A DNA stretch of 64,000 nt from Sunxiuqinia sp965230765 (lineage in GTDB: Bacteria; Bacteroidota; Bacteroidia; Bacteroidales; Prolixibacteraceae): assembly GCA_965230765.1 (NCBI GenBank), contig CBDDLR010000001.1, forward strand, positions 1,178,001 to 1,242,000, read 5' to 3'. The notes beneath the pieces were generated by a model, which was not told the origin of the DNA, ran no database searches, and saw only the letters and a list, made by a program, of their open reading frames with translations. Shown one piece after another: positions 18,925 to 26,824 of the stretch; within the stretch, counting starts at the first letter, position 1; each line of letters opens with the position of its first letter. The position numbers were made by a program, and so were the translations under genes.

Positions 18925-18954
18925 TTTGAAATCTACCTAAAGCATCTATTTTTG
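18925..18954 (+). promoter_or_regulatory. TTTG-N18-TAnnTTTG promoter for the POT transporter
   Basis: TTTG at 18925-18928 and TATTTTTG at 18947-18954 are 18 bp apart, near the Bacteroidota consensus spacing. The ATG follows 28 bp after the -7 box. Confidence 0.6.
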
Positions 18955-18982
18955 TGACTTCAAATTTAAAGAAAGAAAAAGA

Positions 18983-20350
18983 ATGAAAACTAAAGGGAGT
19001 TGGAATTTTCCACGGGCATTTTGGGTAGCAAACACGGTTGAGTTATTTGAAAGGGCTGCGTATTACGGGCTATTCATTGCCATCACGTTATATTTATCCA
19101 GGATTATTGGTTTTGGGGACATTGAAGCTGCAGCGATTGCGGGTGTCTTTCAGGCGCTTCTTTATTTCCTACCAACTTTTGCTGGAGCTTATGCCGATAA
19201 AATTGGGTTTCGAAAATCTTTGATGCTGGCCTTTTTTCTCTTAACCCTCGGCTATGGGGGGATGGGGATACTTCCAACCTTTTTGGAATCAACTGGCTTG
19301 GTAAAATATGGAGATGTTACAGAGTTTTCCGGATTAATTGAATCCAATGCAAAATATGCAGTTCTGCCAGCTATGGCACTGATTATTCTTGGGGGCTCGT
19401 TTATAAAATCAGTAATAACCGGAACTGTTGCAAAAGAAACCACCTCTGATAACCGGGCCCGTGGCTACAGTATTTTCTACATGATGGTGAATATTGGTGC
19501 TTTTTCTGGGAAAACCATTGTTAAACCACTAAGGGAAGCAATGGGAAATGAAGGTTTAATCTGGATCAGTTACTTTTCTGCAGCAATGACCTTGTTAGGT
19601 TTGATAGTGGTATTTATTATGTACCGAAGTAAAGAGCATTCCGGTGAAGGAAAATCCATCAAAGAGATATGGGAAGCACTGGTGAAAATATGCCTTAACT
19701 TCAGATTAATTGCCCTGATTATAATTGTTACTGGTTTTTGGATGGTGCAGCACCAAATGTATGCCACGATGCCAAAATATGTTTTGAGGTTAGCAGGTGA
19801 AGGGGCTTCCCCATCCTGGTATGCCAACGTGAACCCATTGGTAGTTGCACTTACAGTTGGTTTGGTTACTCAAATAATGAGAAAAAAGACAGCCTTGTTA
19901 AGTATGACAATCGGGATGTTTATAATGCCAGTTTCTGCATTGTTTATGGCTTCAGGAAACCTGATGGCAGAGAATATCCTGGGAATGCATCCGGTTGCAT
20001 TTATGATGGTTGTGGGTATTGCTTTTCAAGGGTTGGCAGAAACCTTTATTTCTCCACGTTTTCTGGAATACTTTTCATTACAGTCGCCCAAAGGAGAAGA
20101 AGGACTATACCTGGGATTTAGCCACATGCATTCATTTTTATCATCCATATTCGGTTTTATTATGTCCGGTGTTTTGCTCGAACGTTTTTGTCCGGACCCG
20201 AGGCTTTTTGAAACAAGGGAGGCTTGGGCTTCAGCAGCATCCAACGCACACTACATCTGGTATTATTTCGTTGGCATATCATTAATTTCAGGAATTGCGC
20301 TGATCATTTATGGGCAAATAGTAAAACGCATTGATGCAAAACAATCTTAG
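18983..20350 (+). CDS. POT/PTR-type MFS peptide transporter
   Basis: 455-residue, twelve-helix MFS protein. NTVELFERAAYYGLFIA is close to the ExxERxxYYG signature of proton-coupled oligopeptide transporters, and RARGYSIFYMMVNIGAFSG matches the second POT signature region (FYxxINxG). Likely di/tripeptide import driven by protons across the inner membrane. Monocistronic with its own promoter. Confidence 0.85.
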   Translation: MKTKGSWNFPRAFWVANTVELFERAAYYGLFIAITLYLSRIIGFGDIEAAAIAGVFQALLYFLPTFAGAYADKIGFRKSLMLAFFLLTLGYGGMGILPTFLESTGLVKYGDVTEFSGLIESNAKYAVLPAMALIILGGSFIKSVITGTVAKETTSDNRARGYSIFYMMVNIGAFSGKTIVKPLREAMGNEGLIWISYFSAAMTLLGLIVVFIMYRSKEHSGEGKSIKEIWEALVKICLNFRLIALIIIVTGFWMVQHQMYATMPKYVLRLAGEGASPSWYANVNPLVVALTVGLVTQIMRKKTALLSMTIGMFIMPVSALFMASGNLMAENILGMHPVAFMMVVGIAFQGLAETFISPRFLEYFSLQSPKGEEGLYLGFSHMHSFLSSIFGFIMSGVLLERFCPDPRLFETREAWASAASNAHYIWYYFVGISLISGIALIIYGQIVKRIDAKQS

Positions 20351-20379
20351 GTAACAAACGTTTATAATGGTTGATTCGT

Positions 20380-20387
20380 TATCTTTG
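20380..20387 (+). promoter_or_regulatory. TAnnTTTG -7 box for the DUF3332-like lipoprotein
   Basis: TATCTTTG lies 25 bp before the ATG at 20413. It matches the Bacteroidota -7 consensus; the -33 box is weak. Confidence 0.5.
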
Positions 20388-20412
20388 AAATAAACACCTA
20401 AAATTTTACACT

Positions 20413-20949
20413 ATGAAAAGAATTAGATCAACCGCAATTGCTGTTTCTCTGGCTATCGTAGTTTTATTTTCAAGTTGCTACGGACCTTTTAAGCTTACCC
20501 ATTCATTGTATGATTGGAATAGTACTGTTGGTGACAAGTGGGCAAACTCATTGGTATTTTTTGCGTTAAATGTGGTCCCTGTTTATGGAATTGCTGTTAC
20601 TGTTGATGCAGTTGTATTGAACACTATTGAGTTTTGGACTGGTGATAACCCGATGGGAACGAAAGGCAACAAAAAGCTCGAGAAACTAGTTGAACAGGAA
20701 AACGGAACCTACAAGATCACTGCCAAAAGAAATACGCTTGTTATTGAAGGTATCTCTGGAATTGATCAGGGGAAAAAGATCAAAATGAAAATAGATGAAG
20801 AGAACAAGCAACTTTTCCTTGAGCAGGAAGGTGAACTGATCAAGCTGGCAGAGTTTGATGAAATGGCACAAACCGTTCGTGTATTTCAACCAGATGGAAG
20901 TTACACGGAATATGATCCGTTGGTTGATGCCCCACTTGCATTAAAATAG
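20413..20949 (+). CDS. DUF3332-like lipoprotein
   Basis: 178 residues. The lipobox signal is VVLFSSC, then YGPFKLTHSLYDWNSTVGDKW, a hydrophobic segment (SLVFFALNVVPVYGIAVTVDAVVL, about 46-70) and NTIEFWTGDNP. This order matches DUF3332 proteins as I know them. The function of the family is unknown. Single-gene unit closed by a strong terminator. Confidence 0.8.
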   Translation: MKRIRSTAIAVSLAIVVLFSSCYGPFKLTHSLYDWNSTVGDKWANSLVFFALNVVPVYGIAVTVDAVVLNTIEFWTGDNPMGTKGNKKLEKLVEQENGTYKITAKRNTLVIEGISGIDQGKKIKMKIDEENKQLFLEQEGELIKLAEFDEMAQTVRVFQPDGSYTEYDPLVDAPLALK

Positions 20950-20972
20950 CTATCAAATAAGACACATAGAGG

Positions 20973-20998
20973 AATCGGCAACATTTTTTTTGCCGATT
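20973..20998 (+). terminator. Rho-independent terminator
   Basis: AATCGGCAA and TTGCCGATT form a 9-bp stem with an 8-nt loop and a T-rich tail. It ends the DUF3332-like transcript. Confidence 0.9.
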
Positions 20999-21002
20999 TT
21001 CT

Positions 21003-21032
21003 TTTGTGTATTTGAATTTTACATTACTTTTG
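21003..21032 (+). promoter_or_regulatory. Promoter of tRNA-Leu
   Basis: TTTG at 21003-21006 and TACTTTTG at 21025-21032, 18 bp apart. The predicted start, near 21038, lies just before the broken tRNA copy at 21047, so that copy would be in the pre-tRNA leader. Confidence 0.6.
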
Positions 21033-21046
21033 CATCGCTAATTTCA

Positions 21047-21082
21047 GCCCGGATGGTCCCGATTCTTCGGGAGTAGACGCGC
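21047..21082 (+). repeat. Broken tRNA-Leu 5' copy with palindrome insertion
   Basis: Bases 21047-21056 equal the first 10 bases of tRNA-Leu (21098-21107), and 21073-21082 equal tRNA bases 21116-21125. Between them the 8-nt D-loop segment of the real gene is replaced by the 16-nt palindrome TCCCGATTCTTCGGGA (21057-21072). Everything 3' of the D-arm is missing. Confidence 0.85.
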
Positions 21083-21097
21083 AAAATTTGCGAATTT

Positions 21098-21181
21098 GCC
21101 CGGATGGCGGAATTGGTAGACGCGCTGGATTCAAAATCCAGTTCTGGCAACAGAGTGTGGGTTCGATTCCCACTCCGGGTA
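21098..21181 (+). tRNA. tRNA-Leu (anticodon CAA)
   Basis: 84-nt class II tRNA. The acceptor stem is GCCCGGA/TCCGGGT (G1:U72 wobble). The anticodon stem is CTGGA/TCCAG with loop TTCAAAA, giving anticodon CAA. The variable arm is CTG-GCAA-CAG and the T-arm GTGGG-TTCGATT-CCCAC. CCA is not encoded. A terminator follows at 21205. It is also the inferred left attachment site of the 34-kb island. Confidence 0.97.
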
Positions 21182-21186
21182 CAAAG
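21174..21186 (+). repeat. Inferred attL: tRNA-Leu 3' end, 13-bp direct repeat
   Basis: TCCGGGTACAAAG spans the last acceptor-stem strand of tRNA-Leu and 6 bases beyond. The identical 13-mer occurs at 55139-55151, immediately past the last gene of the phosphonate locus. Confidence 0.6.
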
Positions 21187-21204
21187 TGAAATATCAAATT
21201 GAAG

Positions 21205-21240
21205 AAAAAGCGATTAAAACATTGATTTTAATCGCTTTTT
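21205..21240 (+). terminator. Terminator of tRNA-Leu
   Basis: 15-bp perfect inverted repeat (AAAAAGCGATTAAAA and its complement) with a 6-nt loop and a T tail. Confidence 0.9.
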
Positions 21241-21285
21241 CTTTTTATAAAAAACATCAAAAAAGTGCTTTTTTAGCATATAAAA

Positions 21286-21320
21286 CGAGACCTATGGTTA
21301 AATAGACTTAAGAGGTCTCG
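21286..21320. repeat. 8-bp inverted repeat, 19-nt spacer
   Basis: CGAGACCT (21286-21293) and AGGTCTCG (21313-21320), between tRNA-Leu and the integrase relic. No T tail follows. It could be a recombinase core or arm site, or debris. Role unknown. Confidence 0.5.
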
Positions 21321-21366
21321 CTAAACTCTGCAACTCATTGATTCATTTAATTTTAATTGATGCAAA

Positions 21367-21597
21367 TTGGTCTGTTTTGCTGTTTTAAATGAGATTGCTG
21401 AAGTCTGTAAGAATAATGAAAGCCAGAAGATACATTTGGGCTGGTATACTTTTACAACAATGCTTACTTTGACCAATGGTATTCCTTTTGAAAAATTCTC
21501 TAAAGTTTTTGGAAACAGTTCGTTAAGGACAACCCAGTCATTTTTATATGACCATACATGTGTAATAACAACAAAACACCCGGAAAAGAAAACTTAA
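21367..21597 (+). pseudogene. Decayed C-terminal fragment of a tyrosine recombinase
   Basis: The 76-residue frame ends with LTNGIPFEKFSKVFGNSSLRTTQ. This matches the catalytic C-terminal region of Bacteroidota tyrosine recombinases (typical form TLTNGVPIETVSKMLGHSSL). NEIAEVCKNNESQKIHLGWYTF corresponds to the segment leading into the HxxRHTF box, but the catalytic Arg is Trp (HLGW), GH has become GN, and the nucleophilic Tyr region is scrambled. The N-terminal two thirds are gone. It is a relic sitting just downstream of tRNA-Leu, where an island integrase would be. Confidence 0.75.
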
Positions 21598-21604
21598 CCG
21601 GGTG
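21577..21604 (-). terminator. Terminator of the SusCD operon
   Basis: CACCCGG and CCGGGTG (7 bp, 14-nt loop), with TTTTGTTGT following on the minus strand. It closes the long minus-strand operon that begins near 34440. Confidence 0.8.
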
Positions 21605-21625
21605 ATTTATACTAGAATTATTGGA

Positions 21626-22111
21626 CTATAATCTTCTTAAAGTTGCACTGAATTCTCCCTCGCCGGTTTCACCAGTTTCAGTGTTTTCCCATCCCATGTA
21701 AAACGAAATAGTTAAGTTTGATGAACTAACCTCAATGCTAAATTCGTCAACCGGAACAACTTCGTTTAAAGTAACTTTAGATTTCGAGTCGCTAACTGCA
21801 AGTGACCATGCGCCAGCTTCTGAGCTAAAAACAATTGGACAGCCCGAAGCAATAAATTGGTTAGGGTAACCATCTCCATTGGTGGTAAAACGTAAACGCA
21901 TTTCACCAAAAACTTCGGCTGGAACATTGCCTGGTGTTGTAATGTTTGAAGGGTTTGCCCAGGTACCAGCAATACGTCCTGCTACCAACTGTTCAGCATC
22001 TAAACCATGCTCAACTATCGGGTTGTCTTCGCATGAGTTAATAGCTATTGCCAAAACTACAATGCTTAATATGACAAGACTTTTTCTAAAAAGTGTATTT
22101 ATCTTTTTCAT
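21626..22111 (-). CDS. Small surface lipoprotein, lipocalin-like, unknown function
   Basis: 161 residues with lipobox signal IAINSC. The mature part is beta-rich (GRIAGTWANPSNITT, EMRLRFTTNG, LTISFYMGWENTETG), with the GTW opening often seen in Bacteroidota lipocalin-like domains. Not recognised as a named family. Last gene of the nine-gene operon, 12 bp after the phosphodiesterase-like gene. The context suggests a surface-exposed ligand-binding helper. Confidence 0.7.
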   Translation of the reverse strand: MKKINTLFRKSLVILSIVVLAIAINSCEDNPIVEHGLDAEQLVAGRIAGTWANPSNITTPGNVPAEVFGEMRLRFTTNGDGYPNQFIASGCPIVFSSEAGAWSLAVSDSKSKVTLNEVVPVDEFSIEVSSSNLTISFYMGWENTETGETGEGEFSATLRRL

Positions 22112-22123
22112 AATTTCTTTGTT

Positions 22124-23767
22124 TTAGTCTACTTTAAACAAACGGTATGGTACGCCAACCTTTAGCGCATTTCCATCCAAGCCCCAATCTCCATTTACGT
22201 CTAAACGCATATGGTTCATCATGTTCATATAAAGATCGGTAAGCTTTAACGAATAATAGGGATTTCTGTAATTCTCAGCTCCCATCAATTCGCCATGGTT
22301 TCCTTTACCACTGAAGTCTTCAACGAATGCCCCTTTCAATTCATCGAATTTCAGGTATAGGTTTAAAGATTCCAGGTTTGGATGATCTCCGTTTTCGATG
22401 TTACGAAGGTTCATGTATTTATTGATGGTTTCAAGAGAAAGGACATCGGTCCATATTCGCACTTCGTTAAATGCTCCACCCCAGTTAGGGCCACCATAGT
22501 CATACACTTCCGAACCACCTTGGGCTAAGCAAATGTAATCGTAAGGCGAAGTCATGTCGTCTGCTTCTGTGTATGCAAGCTTTCCATAAGCTATTTGTTC
22601 TCCGTCCTGGTAAACGATACATTCATTCGTTTTGTCGAAAGTAACAGCAATATGATGCCATCTCCCATCTTCAATAATTGCAGCTTTACCAATATCGTAA
22701 CGGGCACGGGTTTGGTTGGCAAAATTAATTTTCCACTGGTTGCCCTGGCGGGTAATTACAAAACCTGGGTTGCCACCCGAATCCCAATCTTTATCTGAAA
22801 TAATACATGGGTCACTTGTGTTATTATCATCTGCCTTAATCCATGCTTCAATGGTGTATTTATCCATTCCCTGAAGGTTCGTACCAGCAATTGGAATTCT
22901 TACATAGTTTCTGTTTCCACCTTCAATACGTTTTACACCCAAAGCATTGTCGGCTCCCTTAATCGGCTCAAGTTCAGCAGCATCATATAGCTTGTTGTCA
23001 ATACTGTTGCCCGAAAGGATTATTGGCACATTTATTTCTTCGATGGTTGAGTGTGTATAAACTCCGGTTGCTGAGCCTCCATGTGTTGAAACCAAATAAA
23101 TTGCCCAGTTTTCAGAGATGTAATTCGGGCGGTTTTTAATGGCTGATAAAAGCTGACCAACATATTCATCTACTTGCTGTGCTGCTAAAACGTACTGAGC
23201 ATCGCGCAATAGGAAACCTACTTGCTCGCCCGCTTCTTTAGGGCTGCTGAATTGTACAAAACCTACCTCAAGGTCATCTTGTCCAGCCAGTTCAATTGCT
23301 TTCTGAAGTACCTCTGCATCTGAATTGTAAGCAAATTTTTCATCTGCTTCAAAGTTCAAATCATTGTTTATAAATGCATCGCGAACCACCGAGATAACTT
23401 TGGTTTCTGGACTTTGGCTTTTAATTCGGCTAACAACCGACGGGAATGCAGTAAAGTTATTACCATCGAAAGTTCCGTTTGACAGAACATTGTGCTTTGC
23501 CGAGCCAACACCGGTTAAAATAGTTGCCCAACCTGTAGATGAAAACGATGGAGAACCTCCGTAGCCATTCATATTGTAGGTGGCGTTACTAATTAATTCA
23601 TCGATCGAAGGAGTAGATGCATAGTCAATTACCGAATAAATCAAACCATCAACTCCGATAACAAGCACCTTGTTACTGCCATCGCCAGCAGCAAAAATAT
23701 TCTGGCTTAAAAACAGCACAGTTAATGCTGCTAGTGCCAATTGTTTTATAGTATTTAAACCTTTCAT
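22124..23767 (-). CDS. Secreted alkaline-phosphatase-superfamily protein with nested LamG domain, metal site degraded
   Basis: 547 residues, signal peptide (LALAALTVLFLSQNIFA). The phosphodiesterase-like N-part (about 27-245) keeps VLVIGVDG and the nucleophile region SFSSTGWATILTG. The second metal motif reads SSPKEAGEQVG where active relatives have DxxDxxGH, and the TDHGG motif has lost its Asp (VSTHGGSA). A LamG domain (about 270-475, DWDSGGNPG) is inserted before the C-terminal strand-helix of the phosphatase fold (LTDLYMNMMNHMRLDVNGDWGLDG). It is probably a catalytically dead, ligand-binding paralogue of the enzymes at 38694 and 40456. Gap to the upstream lipoprotein gene is 4 bp. Confidence 0.85.
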   Translation of the reverse strand: MKGLNTIKQLALAALTVLFLSQNIFAAGDGSNKVLVIGVDGLIYSVIDYASTPSIDELISNATYNMNGYGGSPSFSSTGWATILTGVGSAKHNVLSNGTFDGNNFTAFPSVVSRIKSQSPETKVISVVRDAFINNDLNFEADEKFAYNSDAEVLQKAIELAGQDDLEVGFVQFSSPKEAGEQVGFLLRDAQYVLAAQQVDEYVGQLLSAIKNRPNYISENWAIYLVSTHGGSATGVYTHSTIEEINVPIILSGNSIDNKLYDAAELEPIKGADNALGVKRIEGGNRNYVRIPIAGTNLQGMDKYTIEAWIKADDNNTSDPCIISDKDWDSGGNPGFVITRQGNQWKINFANQTRARYDIGKAAIIEDGRWHHIAVTFDKTNECIVYQDGEQIAYGKLAYTEADDMTSPYDYICLAQGGSEVYDYGGPNWGGAFNEVRIWTDVLSLETINKYMNLRNIENGDHPNLESLNLYLKFDELKGAFVEDFSGKGNHGELMGAENYRNPYYSLKLTDLYMNMMNHMRLDVNGDWGLDGNALKVGVPYRLFKVD

Positions 23768-23771
23768 AACC

Positions 23772-24605
23772 TTATTTGTATAATTTAATTACATAGTTAC
23801 CAGGGCGTCCTAAAACAAAGTTGAAGTTCTCGCTAACATAAGAAACCGTTTCAACTCCCTCAGCTGTTTCAACCACTTTCCAGGTACAATACGTATTCGA
23901 ATAATTAACTGGAAAATCAACATTCCAAACCTCGCCTTCGGCAGTGTCGTCAACAAAAGTTCCGACGAAACCTTCCGAGCGGTTTTTGGTAAAGTCAATC
24001 ATATTTCCATGTAACGCTTCACCGTTTAAAAAACCTTTAAAAATGATTTGATTAGGCGAATCACCAACACGTTCAATTACAGGTTCCTGTGACATGCCTC
24101 TCGACCAGGAAGCAATTTCATACTCTTTAAATTCGATAACAATTGCATCTTCAAGTACAACGCTTCCAGATGTATTTGCAACTTTAATATCAAAATGGTA
24201 CTCTCCGGCAGGGATATTATTTCCCTCCTGGATTTCAATTTCACCTGTAAATTCATTTACTGAAAGTGCGGGTTTCATGACCGTATCGGTAATTAAAGCC
24301 AGTTCGGCAGCGGTTTCACTGCCGGTTAGTGTTTTGGTGTACTGTATAACCGGGATTTCTTCGCTTAAAGCTGAGATATCCTGTCCGTTGGTTTCACTTG
24401 TACTTACGATATTAAAAGTAAGAGGTAATGTTGAGGTAGAAACCTCGAACGAACCAATATTTTGTTGCATACCGGAAATAGCCAACTGCTTTCGGTTTTC
24501 GTATTTAATATCGGGTGCAATGCTCCCTGGTTCAGGTATTTCAACGCAGCTAAAAGCCAAAATCGCTGTAAGTGCTACCATGGTATATTTTAAAAATGTT
24601 CTCAT
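23772..24605 (-). CDS. Surface lipoprotein, SusE/DUF1735-like, unknown function
   Basis: 277 residues with lipobox ILAFSC. One or two Ig-like beta domains are suggested by SFEVSTSTLPLTFNIVSTS and IPAGEYHFDIKVANTSGSVVLEDA. Such proteins commonly follow susD and sit on the cell surface beside the SusCD importer. I cannot name the family with confidence (DUF1735, DUF5007 and SusE-like are candidates). It lies between the FAS1 lipoprotein and the degraded phosphodiesterase. Confidence 0.65.
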   Translation of the reverse strand: MRTFLKYTMVALTAILAFSCVEIPEPGSIAPDIKYENRKQLAISGMQQNIGSFEVSTSTLPLTFNIVSTSETNGQDISALSEEIPVIQYTKTLTGSETAAELALITDTVMKPALSVNEFTGEIEIQEGNNIPAGEYHFDIKVANTSGSVVLEDAIVIEFKEYEIASWSRGMSQEPVIERVGDSPNQIIFKGFLNGEALHGNMIDFTKNRSEGFVGTFVDDTAEGEVWNVDFPVNYSNTYCTWKVVETAEGVETVSYVSENFNFVLGRPGNYVIKLYK

Positions 24606-24635
24606 TTTTCTTTATTTTTTATCTGAAAACTTTCT

Positions 24636-25262
24636 TTAATTGAACCCAAAAATATGTGAAGTAGCATCTAAAATATGAATCGCCCCGTTGGTCGATTCAA
24701 GATTAGAAGAAATCACATTTACAGATTGATAATTCACATTCTCATCGCTACCAATATTTAGCGAATAATTGATATACTCAGCACCTTTATTCACATTTCC
24801 CAAGTAATCGCTTCGCAAAAGATTATACCTTGCTTTTTGCCCGGCATAGGTTGTTGTGTAACTGTAGGTTGAGCTTAAGTCGTCACGCATTATAACTTCC
24901 CCCGGAACAAGGTAATTTTCCAGGTTTAGCTTAATGTCATCCAATATTTCTTGCGGTATTTCTGACAAGTCTGAAGGAGCTTCATCCAATGTTTCAAAAG
25001 CCAAAATGAAATAATTGGCAATTGAAAAATCTTGTGGAGCCATAAATGTTCCGTTGTCATTAATTGCGCTTTCTAAACCAGTCAACTCAATTAAAGCTAC
25101 CAGGGTGTCGAAACTCGCTTCGCTTCTCAGGTAGTCCATGGTTGAAACATTTAGTACACCAATGTTTTCGTCCAGTATACCTCCGTCAGAATAATAATCT
25201 TCGCTGCAGCTTGCTAAGGCAAACAAAACAGCCGATATTGATATGATAATTATTTTCTTCAT
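24636..25262 (-). CDS. Fasciclin (FAS1) domain lipoprotein
   Basis: 208 residues from the ATG at 25262 (MKKIIII), with lipobox ALASC. Upstream in-frame ATGs at 25274 and 25289 overlap or crowd the susD stop and would only lengthen the signal peptide. The FAS1 domain is visible as NVSTMDYLRSEASFDTLVALIE, NGTFMAPQDFSIANYF and the closing INGAIHILDA-type end (TNGAIHILDATSHIF). FAS1 lipoproteins are frequent fourth partners of SusCD loci and probably bind ligand or matrix. Confidence 0.85.
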   Translation of the reverse strand: MKKIIIISISAVLFALASCSEDYYSDGGILDENIGVLNVSTMDYLRSEASFDTLVALIELTGLESAINDNGTFMAPQDFSIANYFILAFETLDEAPSDLSEIPQEILDDIKLNLENYLVPGEVIMRDDLSSTYSYTTTYAGQKARYNLLRSDYLGNVNKGAEYINYSLNIGSDENVNYQSVNVISSNLESTNGAIHILDATSHIFGFN

Positions 25263-25281
25263 ATTACGCTTCATTTCAAAA

Positions 25282-26805
25282 TTATTCATTGAATTGCCAG
25301 TATAAAGTCTGTTTCATGTTCGGGTTGTTCACAAAAGCTTCCGGATCAACCGGGAACCAACAAGCCCCTTGTTCTTCATCCTCAATACTAATGTATGGGT
25401 TAAATTCATGAAGACGACCTAAACGAACTAAATCAAAAACTCGATGATATTCACCAATTAATTCACGACGCCTTTCTTCCAGAATTTCCTCAATCAAAAC
25501 CAGTTGTTCATCGCGTGTCCATGGTTCAATTCCCGCACGTTCGCGAATAAGGTTCAGATTGGCCATAGCTTCTGAAAGGTTGTTCAAACGTGCATCGGCT
25601 TCAGCTTTTAGCAACAATAAGCCACCGTATCGGAAAATTGGAACAGGTCCTTCCATATAGTTGTAGCTACGGTCTTTTACCTTACGAAATTTGGCAAACA
25701 TAATTTGCTCTTCACCATTTTGTAATGGATCGGGGAAAATTGGTCGCAATTCACTTGAACTTACTGAGAAGTCAATGCTCTGGAAAAAATCAGGAACACG
25801 TCGATCTGAACCATCAGCCACATAGTGATGGAAAATCTCAATGATTTTAGTTTTTGGAACTGCTAATGACAGGTTGCTTCTCGATGTGTACGGATTGGTT
25901 AAGTAATAAGTAAGAATATGTCCGTAATAATCAGAGAATTCACCTAAATCGGCATCGTAAAACATTTCAAAAATCATTTCTTCCGAACCACCCTCGTCAA
26001 ACATTTGACGGAAAAGCTCGATGGGTACCACACGGTAGTTGCCTGAATCAATTATTTGCTGAATGGCATTTGAAGCTTCCTGGTACTGCTCCAACCACAT
26101 GTGGGCATGTGCTTTTAATGCCAGTGCTGCTCCTTTTGTACCGCGGGTTATCGATTGTTTACGAGTACCATCGTACATCCATGGAAGTTCGGGAATTACC
26201 ATGTCCACTTCGCTTAAAACCATTTGCATTACCTCATCTACTGGAGTACGTCCGATTGGTTCAACATTACGTGCTGTAAGATTTACAGGGACATCGCCCC
26301 AAATACGTGCTGCATAAAAATGTGACATAGCACGTAAAAAGCGCGCTTCTGCCAACAGTTCGGTTTTACGGGCATCGGTTAAATCTTCTGTAATTCCTGG
26401 AACAATTTCCAAAATCAGGTTACACTGTTCGATCGTACGATAATATAAACGCCAGTTGGTCATTGGTGCTAATTGTGTACGTTCAATCAAACGGTTTTCG
26501 AAACTGGCTTGCCAGTCACCATCACCGTTTGGCGTAATCCAGTCGCCAGAGCGGGCATCGCCCCAAAAGTAGTAGTCCCCCCATGCACCGTTACGTGTAG
26601 TAGATGGCGTATCACTTTTTGTAAGCCCTGCCAAAGCCCTACGGAAAATAGCATATGCAGCAGCCACGGCACCTTCGGCATCCGTTCCCGATTGCCATGC
26701 CTGGTCTTCGGTTACGGTATTTAATGGTTCCTGATCTAACCAATCTTCACAACTCGTGAACAAGGTTAGCAGTATCAATCCAATTACAATTATCTTATTT
26801 TTCAT
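25282..26805 (-). CDS. SusD/RagB surface ligand-binding lipoprotein
   Basis: 507 residues from ATG 26805 (MKNKIIVIGLILLTLFTSCEDW), a clean lipobox signal. The longer open frame to 26898 lies inside the susC gene and lacks a signal. SusD hallmarks are WRLYYRTIEQCNLILE, ARFLRAMSHFYAARIWGDVP (TPR region) and the C-terminal ILEERRRELIGEYHRVFDLVRLG. It captures substrate at the mouth of the SusC channel encoded directly upstream (19-bp gap). Confidence 0.95.
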   Translation of the reverse strand: MKNKIIVIGLILLTLFTSCEDWLDQEPLNTVTEDQAWQSGTDAEGAVAAAYAIFRRALAGLTKSDTPSTTRNGAWGDYYFWGDARSGDWITPNGDGDWQASFENRLIERTQLAPMTNWRLYYRTIEQCNLILEIVPGITEDLTDARKTELLAEARFLRAMSHFYAARIWGDVPVNLTARNVEPIGRTPVDEVMQMVLSEVDMVIPELPWMYDGTRKQSITRGTKGAALALKAHAHMWLEQYQEASNAIQQIIDSGNYRVVPIELFRQMFDEGGSEEMIFEMFYDADLGEFSDYYGHILTYYLTNPYTSRSNLSLAVPKTKIIEIFHHYVADGSDRRVPDFFQSIDFSVSSSELRPIFPDPLQNGEEQIMFAKFRKVKDRSYNYMEGPVPIFRYGGLLLLKAEADARLNNLSEAMANLNLIRERAGIEPWTRDEQLVLIEEILEERRRELIGEYHRVFDLVRLGRLHEFNPYISIEDEEQGACWFPVDPEAFVNNPNMKQTLYWQFNE

Positions 26806-26824
26806 GATTCTTTCTTTTACTTTT

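Noticed and set aside
21047..21097. A second complete tRNA-Leu upstream of the real one
   Set aside because: Only the first 20 tRNA bases are present, split by a palindrome. There is no anticodon arm, T-arm or 3' acceptor strand.
21286..21320. Terminal inverted repeat of an insertion sequence
   Set aside because: Arms are only 8 bp, enclose 19 bp and have no transposase or target duplication. Recorded as an unexplained inverted repeat only.
22124..23767. Annotation as an active sulfatase or phosphonoacetate hydrolase
   Set aside because: No CxPxR formylglycine motif is present, and several metal ligands are lost. It is better described as a degraded phosphodiesterase-like protein.
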